DNA of 64,000 nucleotides from Geodermatophilus obscurus (GTDB lineage Bacteria > Actinomycetota > Actinomycetes > Mycobacteriales > Geodermatophilaceae). How positions within the stretch are numbered: the stretch's first letter is position 1; each line of letters opens with the position of its first letter. Where the stretch lies: positions 1-64,000 of the forward strand of contig NZ_FOWE01000009.1 in NCBI RefSeq assembly GCF_900115395.1, given 5' to 3'. The translations under genes and the position numbers were made by a program. Under the pieces are notes generated by a model. That model did no database searches and was not told the origin of the DNA. It was given only the letters and a program-made list of their open reading frames with translations. Positions 1 through 9,468 of this stretch are shown in pieces.

Positions 1-198
1 CATCGACGACGCCGCGGCTCGGCCGGTGGCCGGCCGATCGGCTACGACCGCACCGCCTACCGCCGCCGCAACGTCATCGAACGGACCTTCAACCAGCTCA
101 AGGCCTGGCGCGGCATCGCCACCCGCTACGACAAACACGCCACCGTCTTCCACGGCGCGGTCGTCTTCGCCTCGATCCTGCTCTGGCTACGGGATTGA
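1..198 (+). mobile_element. IS5-like transposase, C-terminal end (cut by window edge)
   Basis: Reading frame 1 from the first base gives about 65 residues ending in a stop at 198. It contains RRNVIERTFNQLKAWRGIATRYDK, of which the core IERTFNQLK...TRYDK is the typical DDE-transposase C-terminal block with the last catalytic Glu, followed by a hydrophobic tail ending LLWLRD. This is the pattern of IS5/IS427-group transposases in actinobacteria. The N-terminal part lies outside the window. The insertion end should fall close to the stop codon of the LuxR gene at 209-211, so the element may abut or have replaced the end of that gene. The terminal inverted repeat cannot be confirmed because the other end is missing. 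Confidence 0.75.
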
Positions 199-208
199 GA
201 GACGCGCC

Positions 209-2959
209 CTAGCGCTCGGGGGCGTCCCGGCCCCGGTGCCCGCTCCCGCGGACCGGGGACGTGAGGGCGAGTTCCTCGGCCCGGCGGACCGCAGCACGCC
301 GGTTGTTCACGGCGAGCTTCGCGTAGATGTTCTTGGTGTGCGTGCGCACCGTGTTGAGGGACACCACGAGCTCGCGGGCGATGTCGGGGCCGGCCAGGTC
401 GGTGGCGAGCAGCCGGAGGACGTCCAGTTCCCGGGCGCTCAGCGGGTCGACCAGGCCCCGCTGGAGGGGCACCCGGCCGTCGGCGCCGTCGAAGGCGGCG
501 ACGAGGCGGCGGACGTGGCCGCCGTCGGGCCCCCGCTCCCCGGCGGCTCGCAGCAGCGCGGCCATGGGCGCACCCTCGTCCACGAAGACCCGGACGTGGC
601 CCTCGGGCGCGGCGAGCGCCAGGGCGCGGCGGAGCGAGGCGATGGCGGCGGACAGGTCACCGCGCACCTGCGACGCCAGCGCCTGGACGACCAGGACGTC
701 GATGAGACCGCCGGTCCTCGCCCCGGCCTCCGCCGCCGCCAGCAGACGCCGCAGGAGGCCGGTCGCCTCCTTGATCGTGCGCTCGTCCCGCTCGGCCGTG
801 TACCGGCCCACCAGCGCCCGGGCCAGCGTGACGTGCTCGAACTCGCGCACGTAGCCGAGCTCGTCGTCGGAGGAGAGCCCCCGGTCCCGGGCCCACCCGA
901 GCGCCTCGGCCCACCGTCCCTGCGAGATCCAGACGCGGGCCCGGAGCGCAGCCACCGGGCGCACGTCCGGGGAGAAGTCCCCGACGTAGAGGCGCTCGGC
1001 CTCGTCGAGCAGGCCGAGGGCCGCGTCCGGATCCCCCTCGGCCGCGCGGATCCGTGCCATGACGACCCGCCGGCGGTAGCGGTTTTGCGGCAGTCCGGCG
1101 TGCTCGCCCAGGTCGCGGCTCAGCTGGAGGTGCCGCCGGGCGCCGTCGAGGTCGTTCCTCTCGCACAGCAGCGCGCCCACGCCCACGTGCATGTCCGCCG
1201 CGCCCCTGAGCGGGGGATCGACGCGTCCGGCCAGCCGCAGTCCCTCCTCGAACGTGCTCATGGCCGCCCGGAGACGGCCCTGTGCGACGGCGATGTCGGC
1301 CAGCACGAGGGCGCCCCCGAGCACGTCGGAGTGGTGTCCGGCCCTCGCCAGACCCGCGGTGGCATCGGTGTACCAGCGGCGTGCGGTGTCGAGATCGCCA
1401 CCGGTCCAGTACGCCAGTCCCAGCAGCGCCGCCGCCGCGCCCCGCGTGAGGTGGTCGTCCTCGACGGCGAGGTCCCGTGCCCGCCGGGCGTGCGCCGTCG
1501 TGGCCGCGACGTCGCCGAGGACGAGGGCCCGGCCGGCGCGGTACATGGCGATCTCGCTCGGCAGCGAGCGGTATCCGGCCCGGTCGACGACGACCACGTC
1601 GGCGGAGGGTGCCCCGGCGTCCTGCTCGTCGAGCAACCGCTCCACGGCGTCCAGCCGCTCCTGCACCCCCTCGAGCTCACCCCGGGACATCAGGGAGCCG
1701 ACGTACCCGATGGCGAGCACGGGCCTGCGCCGGAGGAGTTCCTCGGGGAGGGCCTCGAGCCAGCGCCGCAGCGTCGCCTCCTGCCGCGCCCGGCGCAGGG
1801 CGGGCACGGCAAGCTCGACGAGCGCCGCAGCTCGCTCGACGTCCCCGGCGTCCAGGGCGTGCTGGACCGCCTCGGCGGGCTCGCCGTGGTGCTCGTACCA
1901 CTCGCTCGCGCGGCGGTGCAGGTCGGAGAGGCGCTCGGGTTCCTCCTCCCGCAGGCGCGCACGCAGCACGTCGGCGAACAGGTGGTGGTAGCGGTACCAC
2001 CGGCGGCGGTCGTCCAGCGGGACGAGGAAGAGACCGGCCCGGTCGAGGGCCTCGAGGGTGGCCCTGCCGCCGTCCTGACCGGTCACGGCCTCGCACAGTC
2101 CGCCGCTGAGCCGGCTCAGGACGGACGTCCGCAGGAGGAAGGTCCGGACCTCCTCGGACTGCCGCTCCAGGACCTCCTCCACCAGGTAGTCGACGACGTA
2201 GCGGTCGTCCCCGGCGAAGCCCTCGATGAAGCCGGCGGCGTCCTGCCGGCCCTGCAGGGAGAGAGCCGCCAGCTGCAGGGCCGCGATCCACCCCTCGGTG
2301 CGCTGCTCCAGCGTGGCGACGTCCCCGGGCGTCAGCTCCAGCCCCATCCCGTGCTCGAGGTACGCCGCGGCCTCGTCCCGGGTGAAGCGCAGATCGGCGA
2401 CCCGCACCTCGACGAGGTCCGCGCGAGCCCGCAACCGGGCCAGCGGGAACGAGGGGTCGGCCCGGGTGGCGATCACCAGGTGGGCCTGTGGGGGCAGGTG
2501 TGCGAGCAGGAACGCCATCCCGTCCTGGACGTCGCGCGCCACGACGAGGTGGTAGTCGTCGAGCACCAGGACGACGTCGTGCGGGAGGCCGGCGAGGTCG
2601 TTGAGCAGGCTGGACAGGACCGCTTCCGTCGACGACCGCGCCGACCGGAGGAGAGCCAGCGCGCCCGTCCCTACCGTGGGCTCCGCCCCCTGCAGCGCGG
2701 TCACGACGTAGGTCCAGAACAGCGCCGGGTCGTTGTCGCGCGCGTCGAGCGAGAGCCACGCCACCGACCGCGCCCCGGCCGGACCGGTGGACAGCCACTC
2801 CGCGAGCGCCGTCGTCTTGCCGAACCCGGCTGGGGCCGACACCAGCGTCAGCGCCGACTCGGCCGCACGGCCCAGGCGCTCGGTCAGCCTCGGACGGGGC
2901 AGGAGGCCGCGTCGCACCCGCGGGACGTGGAACTTCGTCTCGAGCAGCGGGCCTGCCAT
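209..2959 (-). CDS. LuxR-family regulator, large MalT-like (LAL) ATPase
   Basis: The protein is 916 residues, the size of the large ATP-binding LuxR regulators. It has an N-terminal NTPase module with a Walker A motif SAPAGFGKTT near residue 45 and a Walker-B-like VVLVLDDYH near residue 130. A long helical, TPR-like middle follows, then a C-terminal LuxR helix-turn-helix (LSARELDVLRLLA ... SLNTVRTHTKNIYAKL). Proteins of this kind bind an inducer and ATP and then activate transcription; the target here is unknown. I prefer the ATG at 2959 over the GTG at 2965 because GAGG lies five bases before it. A direct repeat, accacctcgtcggg, sits twice just upstream. The nearest gene on the other side is an IS remnant, so no partner operon is visible. 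Confidence 0.9.
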   Translation of the reverse strand: MAGPLLETKFHVPRVRRGLLPRPRLTERLGRAAESALTLVSAPAGFGKTTALAEWLSTGPAGARSVAWLSLDARDNDPALFWTYVVTALQGAEPTVGTGALALLRSARSSTEAVLSSLLNDLAGLPHDVVLVLDDYHLVVARDVQDGMAFLLAHLPPQAHLVIATRADPSFPLARLRARADLVEVRVADLRFTRDEAAAYLEHGMGLELTPGDVATLEQRTEGWIAALQLAALSLQGRQDAAGFIEGFAGDDRYVVDYLVEEVLERQSEEVRTFLLRTSVLSRLSGGLCEAVTGQDGGRATLEALDRAGLFLVPLDDRRRWYRYHHLFADVLRARLREEEPERLSDLHRRASEWYEHHGEPAEAVQHALDAGDVERAAALVELAVPALRRARQEATLRRWLEALPEELLRRRPVLAIGYVGSLMSRGELEGVQERLDAVERLLDEQDAGAPSADVVVVDRAGYRSLPSEIAMYRAGRALVLGDVAATTAHARRARDLAVEDDHLTRGAAAALLGLAYWTGGDLDTARRWYTDATAGLARAGHHSDVLGGALVLADIAVAQGRLRAAMSTFEEGLRLAGRVDPPLRGAADMHVGVGALLCERNDLDGARRHLQLSRDLGEHAGLPQNRYRRRVVMARIRAAEGDPDAALGLLDEAERLYVGDFSPDVRPVAALRARVWISQGRWAEALGWARDRGLSSDDELGYVREFEHVTLARALVGRYTAERDERTIKEATGLLRRLLAAAEAGARTGGLIDVLVVQALASQVRGDLSAAIASLRRALALAAPEGHVRVFVDEGAPMAALLRAAGERGPDGGHVRRLVAAFDGADGRVPLQRGLVDPLSARELDVLRLLATDLAGPDIARELVVSLNTVRTHTKNIYAKLAVNNRRAAVRRAEELALTSPVRGSGHRGRDAPER

Positions 2960-3241
2960 GACCACCTCGTCGGGGGGACCACCTCGTCGGGAGGACCGGC
3001 TCGCGCCGTCGACACCCGGACCGGCTGCCGGCGGCGCGACGGTGGGTTGCGGGAGCCCATCGTGTCAGCCGGGGCCGCTCCGTGTCGATCACCCCGCGAC
3101 GGCCCGTCGGTCGCGGTGACCCCGGCCACCGGCGTCGCGCTCGCGCGGCCGGGACCTGCTTGTGGAGCACCCCGTGGCCGAGGACCCTGGCTCCTCACAG
3201 GCGGCGGCAGCGGTGTCGACCGACGACGTGGGGAGTTGCGC

Positions 3242-3568
3242 ATGCCCACCGAGGTGGCCTTCTCCAGCATCGGGACCATCGACGCCGCGACGACCCTGGG
3301 TCACGTGCCGACGGATCTCTACCAGCGCATCTAGGTCCTGGCGGACTGCCGGTTCAGCTCGGACTCGACCGTGGAGATCACCCTCGTCCTCGAGGAGGCC
3401 GGTGGCGCGCCCGGGCGCCTCGATCGCTACCTCCTCGACCCGGGGGAGTCGGTTCAGCGGGTCTACGAGGTCCCCGGTACGGGCCTCGTGGTCCAGGCGA
3501 CGCCCCTGCACCCCGGGTCCTGCCCCGTCGACGTGTAGATCCGGGGCTACCGGCTCCCGGGCGAGTAG
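3242..3568 (+). pseudogene. Small ORF interrupted by two in-frame TAG codons
   Basis: An ATG at 3242, preceded by a ggggag ribosome site, opens a frame of 108 codons ending in TAG at 3566. It is interrupted by TAG at 3332 and again at 3536. The text between the stops looks like real protein (for example [20 protein letters not shown] and the stretch after it), with no frameshift and no clash at either stop. Each TAG could be a TGG (Trp) or CAG (Gln) codon changed by one base. I do not recognise the family. The simplest reading is a pseudogene; stop-codon recoding is possible but nothing here supports it. Confidence 0.5.
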
Positions 3569-3911
3569 TCCCCCAGGCCCTGGTCGTGGACCGGACCGGC
3601 TGGCACCGCCGGCCGGTGCACCCGAGCCGGAGGCCGGTCCCGGCCAGACGCGCCACGACGCCTGCACCGGCGCCACCACGGGGGTTGTGCTCGCACGGGC
3701 CGGCCCACGACCCTGTGTCGCCGGAGCACCTGCCGGTCCCGAGTTCACCGAACCGTCCGACGGCAGCCGCCGGCTGACCATCCGCTCCGGCTGGGACGGG
3801 GCCGCGGCCACGTCCCCGGACCCCGTCCGACAGCACCGCCCCCCGTCCGGGGCCGCCTGGGCGGTTCCCCCTGCGGACGCCCCATCCTCACGAGACCGAC
3901 GGAGGCACGAC
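3569..3911. other. Non-coding gap, nothing recognised
   Basis: About 340 bases separate the broken ORF from the hydrolase gene. I see no convincing coding frame, hairpin or RNA gene. The last bases carry the GGAGG ribosome site of the hydrolase. Confidence 0.5.
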
Positions 3912-4736
3912 ATGGGCACGATCACGACCGGCGACGGCACCGAGATCTTCTACAAGGACTGGGGCACCGGTCAGCCGATCGTCTTCAGCCACGGCTGGCC
4001 GCTGTCGGCCGACGACTGGGACGCGCAGCTGATGTTCTTCCTGGCCCAGGGCTTCCGGGTCGTCGCGCACGACCGGCGGGGGCACGGCCGTTCGACCCAG
4101 ACCGGCGACGGGCACGACATGGACCACTACGCCGACGACCTGGCCGCGCTGACGGCGCACCTCGACCTGCGCGACGCCGTGCACGTCGGTCACTCGACGG
4201 GCGGCGGCGAGGTCGCGCGCTACCTCGGCCGGCACGGTGAGGACCGCGTCGCGAAGGCCGTGCTGATCAGCGCGGTGCCGCCGCTCATGGTGCAGACCGA
4301 GACCAACCCCGGCGGCGTGCCCAAGAGCGTGTTCGACGACATCCAGACCCAGGTCGCGACCAACCGGACGAGGTTCTACCGCGACCTGCCGTCGGGGCCG
4401 TTCTACGGGTACAACCGGCCGGGCGCCGAACCGTCCGAGGCGATCATCGAGAACTGGTGGCGGCAGGGGATGACGGGCGGCGCGAAGGCCCACCACGACG
4501 GCGTCGTCGCCTTCTCCCAGACCGACTTCACCGACGACCTGCGGAAGATCACGGTGCCGGTCCTGGTGATGCACGGCGACGACGACCAGGTCGTGCCGTA
4601 CGAGAACTCGGCGCCGCGGTCCGCGGAGCTCCTGCAGAACGGGACGCTGAAGACCTACGCCGGCTTCCCGCACGGCATGCCGACGACGGAGGCCGAGACC
4701 ATCAACGCCGACCTGCTGGAGTTCATCCGCTCCTGA
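3912..4736 (+). CDS. Alpha/beta hydrolase, non-heme chloroperoxidase type
   Basis: The 274-residue protein is the usual length for cofactor-free haloperoxidase/esterase-like alpha/beta hydrolases. The nucleophile elbow GHSTGGG carries the catalytic Ser near residue 97. The acid is in [13 protein letters not shown] and the catalytic His in GFPHGMPTT. The oxyanion region [12 protein letters not shown] is also typical. Such enzymes hydrolyse esters, or form peracids that can oxidise halides; the native substrate is unknown. The start is set by GGAGG seven bases before the ATG. It stands alone on its strand, facing a convergent alcohol dehydrogenase gene about 50 bases away. Confidence 0.92.
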   Translation: MGTITTGDGTEIFYKDWGTGQPIVFSHGWPLSADDWDAQLMFFLAQGFRVVAHDRRGHGRSTQTGDGHDMDHYADDLAALTAHLDLRDAVHVGHSTGGGEVARYLGRHGEDRVAKAVLISAVPPLMVQTETNPGGVPKSVFDDIQTQVATNRTRFYRDLPSGPFYGYNRPGAEPSEAIIENWWRQGMTGGAKAHHDGVVAFSQTDFTDDLRKITVPVLVMHGDDDQVVPYENSAPRSAELLQNGTLKTYAGFPHGMPTTEAETINADLLEFIRS

Positions 4737-4788
4737 CCTCCGCCGCCGGCCCGGGTCACCCCCGGGCCGGCGACGGTGACCGCCGGGC

Positions 4789-5835
4789 TCAGGCGAGCGT
4801 GGCCGTGTCGATGACGAAGCGGTAGCGCACGTCGGAGGCGAGGACGCGCTCGTAGGCCTCGTTGACCTGCTCCACGCCGATCGTCTCGACCTGCGCGGCG
4901 ATGCCGTGCTCGGCGCAGAAGTCGAGCATCTCCTGGGTCTCGCGGATGCCCCCGATGGTCGAGCCGGCGAAGGAGACGCGCCGCGGGATCAGCGAGAAGG
5001 CGCGCACCGACTGCGGGTGCTCCGGTGCGCCGACCAGGACCATCGTGCCGTCGACGTCCAGCAGCGACAGGTAGGCGTCCACGTCGATCGACGCGCTGAC
5101 GGTGTTGAGGACGAGGTCGAAGGAGGCCGCCAGCCGGCGGAAGGTGTCCGGGTCGCTCGTCGCGAAGTAGGCACCCGCCCCCAGCCGCAGGCCCTCCTCC
5201 TGCTTCTTCAGCGACTGCGACAGCACGGTGACCTCCGCGCCCATGGCGGAGGCCAGCTGCACGCCCATGTGGCCCAGCCCGCCGAGGCCGACGACGGCGA
5301 CCCGCGTCCCCGGCTCGGCGCCCCAGTGCCGCAGCGGGGAGTAGAGGGTGATGCCGGCGCACAGCAGCGGGGCGGCGACGTCGAGCTCGAGGCCGTCCGG
5401 GATGCGCAGGACGAAGTCCTCGGTGACGACGATGGCCTGGGAGTACCCGCCCTGGGTGGGCACGCCGTCCTTGCCCACGCCCCCGTAGGTCTGGATGTTC
5501 CCCTCGACGCAGTACTGCTCGTCGCCGCGCCGGCAGAACCGGCACTCCCCGCACGAGTCGACCATGCAGCCGACGCCGACCCGGTCACCCACGGCGAACC
5601 TCGTGACCTCGGAGCCCACCTCGGCCACGACGCCGGCGATCTCGTGGCCGACGACGATCGGGTACCGCGTGGCACCCCACTCGCCGCGGGCGGTGTGGAT
5701 GTCGGAGTGGCAGATGCCGGCGTACCTGATGTCGATGCGGACGTCGCGCGGGCCGACGTCGCGACGCTCGATGGTGGTCGGCGTCAGCGGGTCGGTCGCG
5801 GACGTGGCGGCGTAGGCCTTGACCGTGGTGGGCAC
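4789..5835 (-). CDS. Zinc-dependent alcohol dehydrogenase, NADPH type (YahK/CAD-like)
   Basis: This is a 348-residue medium-chain dehydrogenase. Catalytic-zinc ligands appear in GICHSD and in the GHE motif, and four structural-zinc Cys lie in [20 protein letters not shown]. The Rossmann motif GLGGLGH follows near residue 180. The overall pattern fits the cinnamyl-alcohol-dehydrogenase subgroup, which reduces aldehydes to alcohols in the cytoplasm, usually with NADPH. The start is a GTG at 5835 with CAGGAGGAG six bases upstream. No partner gene is adjacent, and msrA starts about 200 bases away on the other strand. Confidence 0.93.
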   Translation of the reverse strand: MPTTVKAYAATSATDPLTPTTIERRDVGPRDVRIDIRYAGICHSDIHTARGEWGATRYPIVVGHEIAGVVAEVGSEVTRFAVGDRVGVGCMVDSCGECRFCRRGDEQYCVEGNIQTYGGVGKDGVPTQGGYSQAIVVTEDFVLRIPDGLELDVAAPLLCAGITLYSPLRHWGAEPGTRVAVVGLGGLGHMGVQLASAMGAEVTVLSQSLKKQEEGLRLGAGAYFATSDPDTFRRLAASFDLVLNTVSASIDVDAYLSLLDVDGTMVLVGAPEHPQSVRAFSLIPRRVSFAGSTIGGIRETQEMLDFCAEHGIAAQVETIGVEQVNEAYERVLASDVRYRFVIDTATLA

Positions 5836-6040
5836 GTGCTCCTCCTGGAGGGGGACGACGGGGCGGTGAGAACGGGCGGTGACGACGGGCGGGAGCCGGA
5901 CAGGACGCCGACGGTACGGGCGCCGGCAGGGCGCCGTGCCCGGACCCGGACCAGCGGTGACCCGGGCCCGCGCCGGGGGGCGGAATCCCGGCGCCCGTCG
6001 GGGCGTTGCCGACAGCGTGCTGAACAGAGGAGGGCACGAG

Positions 6041-6556
6041 ATGACGACCGAGACCGCGATCCTGGCCGGCGGCTGCTTCTGGGGTGCGCAGGACCTGCTG
6101 CGGAAGCGCCCGGGGGTGCTGTCCACCCGGGTCGGGTACTCGGGCGGTGACACCCCCCACGCCACCTACCGCAACCACGGCGACCACGCCGAGGCCGTCG
6201 AGATCGTCTTCGATCCCGCGGTGATCTCGTTCCGCGAGTTGCTGGAGTTCTTCTTCCAGATCCACGACCCGTCGACCCGGGACCGCCAGGGCAACGACGC
6301 GGGCCGGAGCTACCGCTCGGCGATCTTCTACACCAGCGACGAGCAGAAGCGCGTCGCCGAGGACACGATCGCCGACGTCGACGCCTCGGGTCTGTGGCCC
6401 GGGAAGGTGGTGACCGAGGTGACGCCGGCCGGTCCGTTCTGGGAGGCCGAGGAGGAGCACCAGGACTACCTGCAGAAGTACCCGTACGGCTACACCTGCC
6501 ACTTCGTGCGGCCCGGCTGGGTCCTCCCCCGCCGCGAGGCGCAGTCCACGCACTGA
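6041..6556 (+). CDS. msrA: Peptide-methionine (S)-S-oxide reductase MsrA
   Basis: The 171-residue protein carries the MsrA signature GCFWG, with the catalytic Cys near residue 12, then the family features RVGYSGG and the [12 protein letters not shown] block. It repairs oxidised methionine (the S epimer) in proteins using thioredoxin. GAGGAGG lies before the ATG, so the start is clear. It ends before a strong hairpin shared with the convergent VOC gene. MsrB is not nearby. Confidence 0.96.
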   Translation: MTTETAILAGGCFWGAQDLLRKRPGVLSTRVGYSGGDTPHATYRNHGDHAEAVEIVFDPAVISFRELLEFFFQIHDPSTRDRQGNDAGRSYRSAIFYTSDEQKRVAEDTIADVDASGLWPGKVVTEVTPAGPFWEAEEEHQDYLQKYPYGYTCHFVRPGWVLPRREAQSTH

Positions 6557-6630
6557 GGCAGCGGGGCGGTGTGTGTCCCCCCGGCACCCGCCACCCCCGG
6601 TGGTGACCGACCGGTCACCCCACAGGGCAC

Positions 6631-6672
6631 CGTCAGGGGCCGTTCCGGATCCGTCCGGGACGGCCCCTGACG
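6631..6672. terminator. Bidirectional terminator hairpin
   Basis: CGTCAGGGGCCGT pairs perfectly with ACGGCCCCTGACG (13 bp). The 16-base loop can itself fold (ccgga/tccgg). It sits between the convergent ends of msrA and the VOC gene. No U-run follows, as is common in actinobacteria. Confidence 0.75.
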
Positions 6673-6725
6673 TCTCCCGGCCGTCGGGGCCCCCGCCGAG
6701 CGGCGGTGAGCCGGAACGCCCCGGG

Positions 6726-7106
6726 TCACTCCCAGACGCGCGCCTCGCGCTGGAACTCCTGGGGATCGCTGTGCAGGGGGATGACGCAGAGCAGGTGCCC
6801 GCCAGGGGCACGCAGCACCCGGCAGTCCAGCCACCGGCCGACCTGGCGCGCACCCAGGCCGAGCAGCCGTTCCGTCTCGGCCTCGACGTCGTCGGTCTCG
6901 ATGTCGAGGTGGTAGCGCGCCGCGTCGTCGACCGCTTGGACCGCCACGACGAGGCCCGGGAACGCCCCCGGCAACGAGGTGAACTGCTCCTCGTCCGGCA
7001 CCGGCACGGCGGGCACGCCCAGCGCCGCCGACCAGAACCCGGCGGCAGCCGGCGCGTCGTCGACCGGAGCGTCGATGAGCAGCGTGGAGAGGCGGCTGCG
7101 GTGCAC
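6726..7106 (-). CDS. VOC (glyoxalase/bleomycin-resistance fold) protein
   Basis: The 126-residue single-domain protein has the vicinal-oxygen-chelate look: LIDAPVDDAPAAAGFWSAAL at the N-terminus, a metal-ligand-like YHLDIETDD in the middle and LRAPGGHLLCVIP near the end. VOC proteins bind a metal and act as lyases, dioxygenases or drug-binding proteins, and the substrate cannot be told here. The start is a GTG at 7106. It is transcribed towards msrA with a shared terminator. Confidence 0.85.
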   Translation of the reverse strand: MHRSRLSTLLIDAPVDDAPAAAGFWSAALGVPAVPVPDEEQFTSLPGAFPGLVVAVQAVDDAARYHLDIETDDVEAETERLLGLGARQVGRWLDCRVLRAPGGHLLCVIPLHSDPQEFQREARVWE

Positions 7107-7191
7107 GGCCGGACCGTAGCAACGCCTGCCTCGACACCCGGTCCTCCGGGCCGTGGGGCACCGGCGTACCGGCACCAGCACGGGTCCGCCG

Positions 7192-7440
7192 GAGGTGGTC
7201 GTCGGCGGGGCTCTTCTCGCCGGCACCCTCGCCCTCCTCCACCTGGAGGACCCGGAGCAGGCCGCCGCGGTCGTCCCGCTGTTCCGCGGCGTCGGGCCGT
7301 CGGGCGGGCCGACGAGCAGTACGTCATCACCGAGGCGTCCGACTTCTCCGTCGCCCGGTTGCTCGGCGTGAACTACGCCCCCGAGCTCGCCCGGGCCCGG
7401 GGCAGCGGCGGGGACCAGCAGGTCCCGCTCGACCGCCGGG
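7192..7440 (+). pseudogene. Remnant of an unidentified protein, frameshifted
   Basis: Frame 1 reads like protein (GALLAGTLALLHLEDPEQAA ... VVPLFRGVGPSG) up to about 7300. Then frame 3 continues as YVITEASDFSVARLLGVNYA followed by PELARARG. The two halves join sensibly if one base is missing near 7300-7310. No clear start codon or stop frames it, and both ends are lost. I have a vague memory of similar ITEASD...LGVNYAP stretches in secreted actinobacterial proteins but cannot name the family. Confidence 0.5.
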
Positions 7441-7477
7441 ACCGGGGCGGGCGCGGAGCCGGGGTGGCGCAGCAGGA

Positions 7478-8245
7478 TCAGAAGACCGTGTACCCGCCGT
7501 CGACCACGAGCACCGAGCCGGTCACGAAGGACGACGCCGGGCTGGCCAGGTACAGCACCGCCGGGGCGATCTCCTCCGGTGCCGCCGCGCGTTGCTGCGG
7601 GGTGTCGTCGACCCAGTGGCGCCTGAACCGCGGCTCGTCGATCGGCGTCATCTCCGTGCGGACGTAGCCCGGGGCGACCGCGTTGACCCGGACGCCGTGC
7701 GGGGCCCACTCAGCGGCCAGCGACTTCGTCAGGTGGTGCACCGCGGCCTTCGAGGCGTTGTAGGCCGGCTGCCACTGCGGCCGGTTCACGATCTGCCCGG
7801 ACATCGACCCGATGTTGACGATCACGCCGCCCCCGGCGGCGACCATCTGTCCGCCGAAGACCTGGCACCCGTTCCAGACGCCGTCCACGTTGACCCGCAT
7901 GACCTCATTCCACTCGTCCTCGGTCACCTCCAGCGCCGGCCGGTGGACGCACACGCCGGCGTTGTTGACCAGCACGTCGACCCGCCCCAGGTCCGCCGCG
8001 ATCCGCTCAGCGACCGCGACGACGGACCCCCGGTCGCCGACGTCGGCCCGGAAGGCCCGCGCCCGCAGGCCCGCGGTGGTCAGCTCGTCGACGACCGTGC
8101 CGTTCGCGACCTCGTCGCGGGCCACGACGGCGACGGTCGCGCCCGCCTCCCCGAGCGCGTGCGCGAAGGCCCGCCCCAGGCCGCGGTTCCCACCGGTGAC
8201 GACGGCGACCTTGCCGTCCAGACGGAAGCTGTCCAGGACCGTCAT
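7478..8245 (-). CDS. Short-chain dehydrogenase/reductase (SDR)
   Basis: This 255-residue classical SDR has the cofactor motif TGGNRGLGRA near residue 17, NNAG near residue 92, the catalytic Ser in NIGSMSG and the YNASK catalytic pair near residue 160. The C-terminal SSFVTGSVLVVDGGYTVF is the standard ending. It oxidises or reduces an alcohol/carbonyl with NAD(P), with unknown substrate. The ATG at 8245 is the only sensible start. It lies divergent from the broken GIY-YIG gene. Confidence 0.93.
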   Translation of the reverse strand: MTVLDSFRLDGKVAVVTGGNRGLGRAFAHALGEAGATVAVVARDEVANGTVVDELTTAGLRARAFRADVGDRGSVVAVAERIAADLGRVDVLVNNAGVCVHRPALEVTEDEWNEVMRVNVDGVWNGCQVFGGQMVAAGGGVIVNIGSMSGQIVNRPQWQPAYNASKAAVHHLTKSLAAEWAPHGVRVNAVAPGYVRTEMTPIDEPRFRRHWVDDTPQQRAAAPEEIAPAVLYLASPASSFVTGSVLVVDGGYTVF

Positions 8246-8368
8246 GGGCCCAGACTCCACCGGGTGGCGGGGCGCCGCAGGTCGGCGGCCGGGCGCGACG
8301 GACGTGACGCCCGGGACGGACGGGGCGCGGTGCCGCCTGGTGGGGGGCGGCGCGCGCACGATGGGTGC

Positions 8369-9285
8369 GTGCCCGCCCGACCGGACGCCGTCGCCGTCCT
8401 GCCCGCCGCCCCGGGGGTGTACCGCTTCCGGGACGGCGCCGGGCGCGTGCTCTACGTCGGCCGCGCCACGGACCTGCGCCGCCGCGTCGGCTCCTACTGG
8501 GGCGACCTGCGCGACCGCCGCCACCTGCGACGGATGGTGACCGGCGTCGCCCGGATCGAGGCGCTGGTCTGCGACTCGGTGCACGAGGCCGCGTGGGCCG
8601 AACCAACCTGCTCGAGCGGTCACTCCCGCCGTGGAACCGCATCCCCGGTGGCCTGGAGACACCCGTACGGATCCGGCTGGACCCCTCACCGGACGCGCCG
8701 GCCCTCGACGTCGTCCACGACCGGCGACCGGCGCCGGGGGTCCGCCTCTTCGGCCCCTACCTGGGCAGCCGGAAGGTGCGGTCGGCCGTCTCCGGGCTGG
8801 GTCGTGTCCACCCGCTCGGCCACGCCGGCCCGGCGCGGACCCCCTGCGAGCGGGAACTGGCGCGGGTGCGGGGGTTGGAGGACACCTCCGTCCCGGAGCT
8901 CGCCGCCGCGCTGACGGCCGTGCTCGACCGCGAGCCCGGGGCGGTCGCCGCTGTGCTCGCGGCGCTGGCCGCCCGGCGGGACGCCGCGGCCCGGGCGCAG
9001 GCCTACGAGGCGGCCGCCCGCCTGCAGGAGGAGATCGAAGCCGTCGAGTGGGTGGTCGCGCCGCAGCGGGTCACCGCGTCCGGACCGGAGGGCGACCGGG
9101 ACGTCACCGGCTGGACGGGCGACGTGCTGGTGCGGCTGCGCATCCGGGGCGGCCGGGTGCGCGGGTGGGACCAGGAGACCTGCACCCGTGGCTCGTCGGG
9201 GACCCGGGCGCCGGCCGGCTGGGCGACGTTCCTCCGCCGCAACGCCGAGCTGGCCGCCCGGCTCGTCGCGGTGCCCGTCGGCTGA
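8369..9285 (+). pseudogene. GIY-YIG nuclease / UvrC-like protein, frameshifted
   Basis: From a GTG at 8369, frame 2 gives a GIY-YIG domain (PGVYRFRDGAGRVLYVGRAT, then DLRRRVGSYW) up to about 8600. The continuation, RTNLLERSLPPWNRIPGG and the rest including a UVR-like helical stretch (AYEAAARLQEEIEAVEW), is in frame 1 to the stop at 9285. One base appears lost at 8597-8603. Put together it would be about 305 residues, far shorter than UvrC, and would resemble the UvrC-like half of actinobacterial exonuclease/UvrC fusions. Such proteins nick DNA. Either the gene is dead or the sequence has a one-base error. Confidence 0.75.
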
Positions 9286-9400
9286 GCCCGCCCCTGCTCC
9301 GCACCTGCACGGGGTGCCGGCCCACCAGCACGCGAACCGTGCGGACCACCCGCTCCGGCGGCCCGCGACCGGCTCGCCCCTCACGAGGGGGCAGCGCTCC

Positions 9401-9406
9401 TAGGGT
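9401..9406 (+). promoter_or_regulatory. Likely -10 box for the NAD(P)-binding protein gene
   Basis: TAGGGT fits the actinobacterial TAnnnT box. It lies 62 bases before the GTG start at 9469, leaving a short leader that includes a cgaggag ribosome site. Confidence 0.45.
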
Positions 9407-9468
9407 GACCGTCATCCGAGCGGGTGGACGGCTCGGCCCGCAGCACCGTCGATCGACGAGGAGACGCC

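Noticed and set aside
26..3334. A 1,102-codon open frame on the plus strand opposite the LuxR gene
   Set aside because: It is an antisense shadow produced by high GC; composition is Arg/Gly/Pro/Val-rich and no domain is seen, whereas the minus-strand LuxR protein has clear motifs.
3242..3568. Pyrrolysine or suppressor-tRNA recoding as the explanation for the TAG codons
   Set aside because: No pyl genes or tRNA genes are in the window, and TAG is used as a normal stop by other genes here such as the LuxR gene; kept only as an untested alternative.
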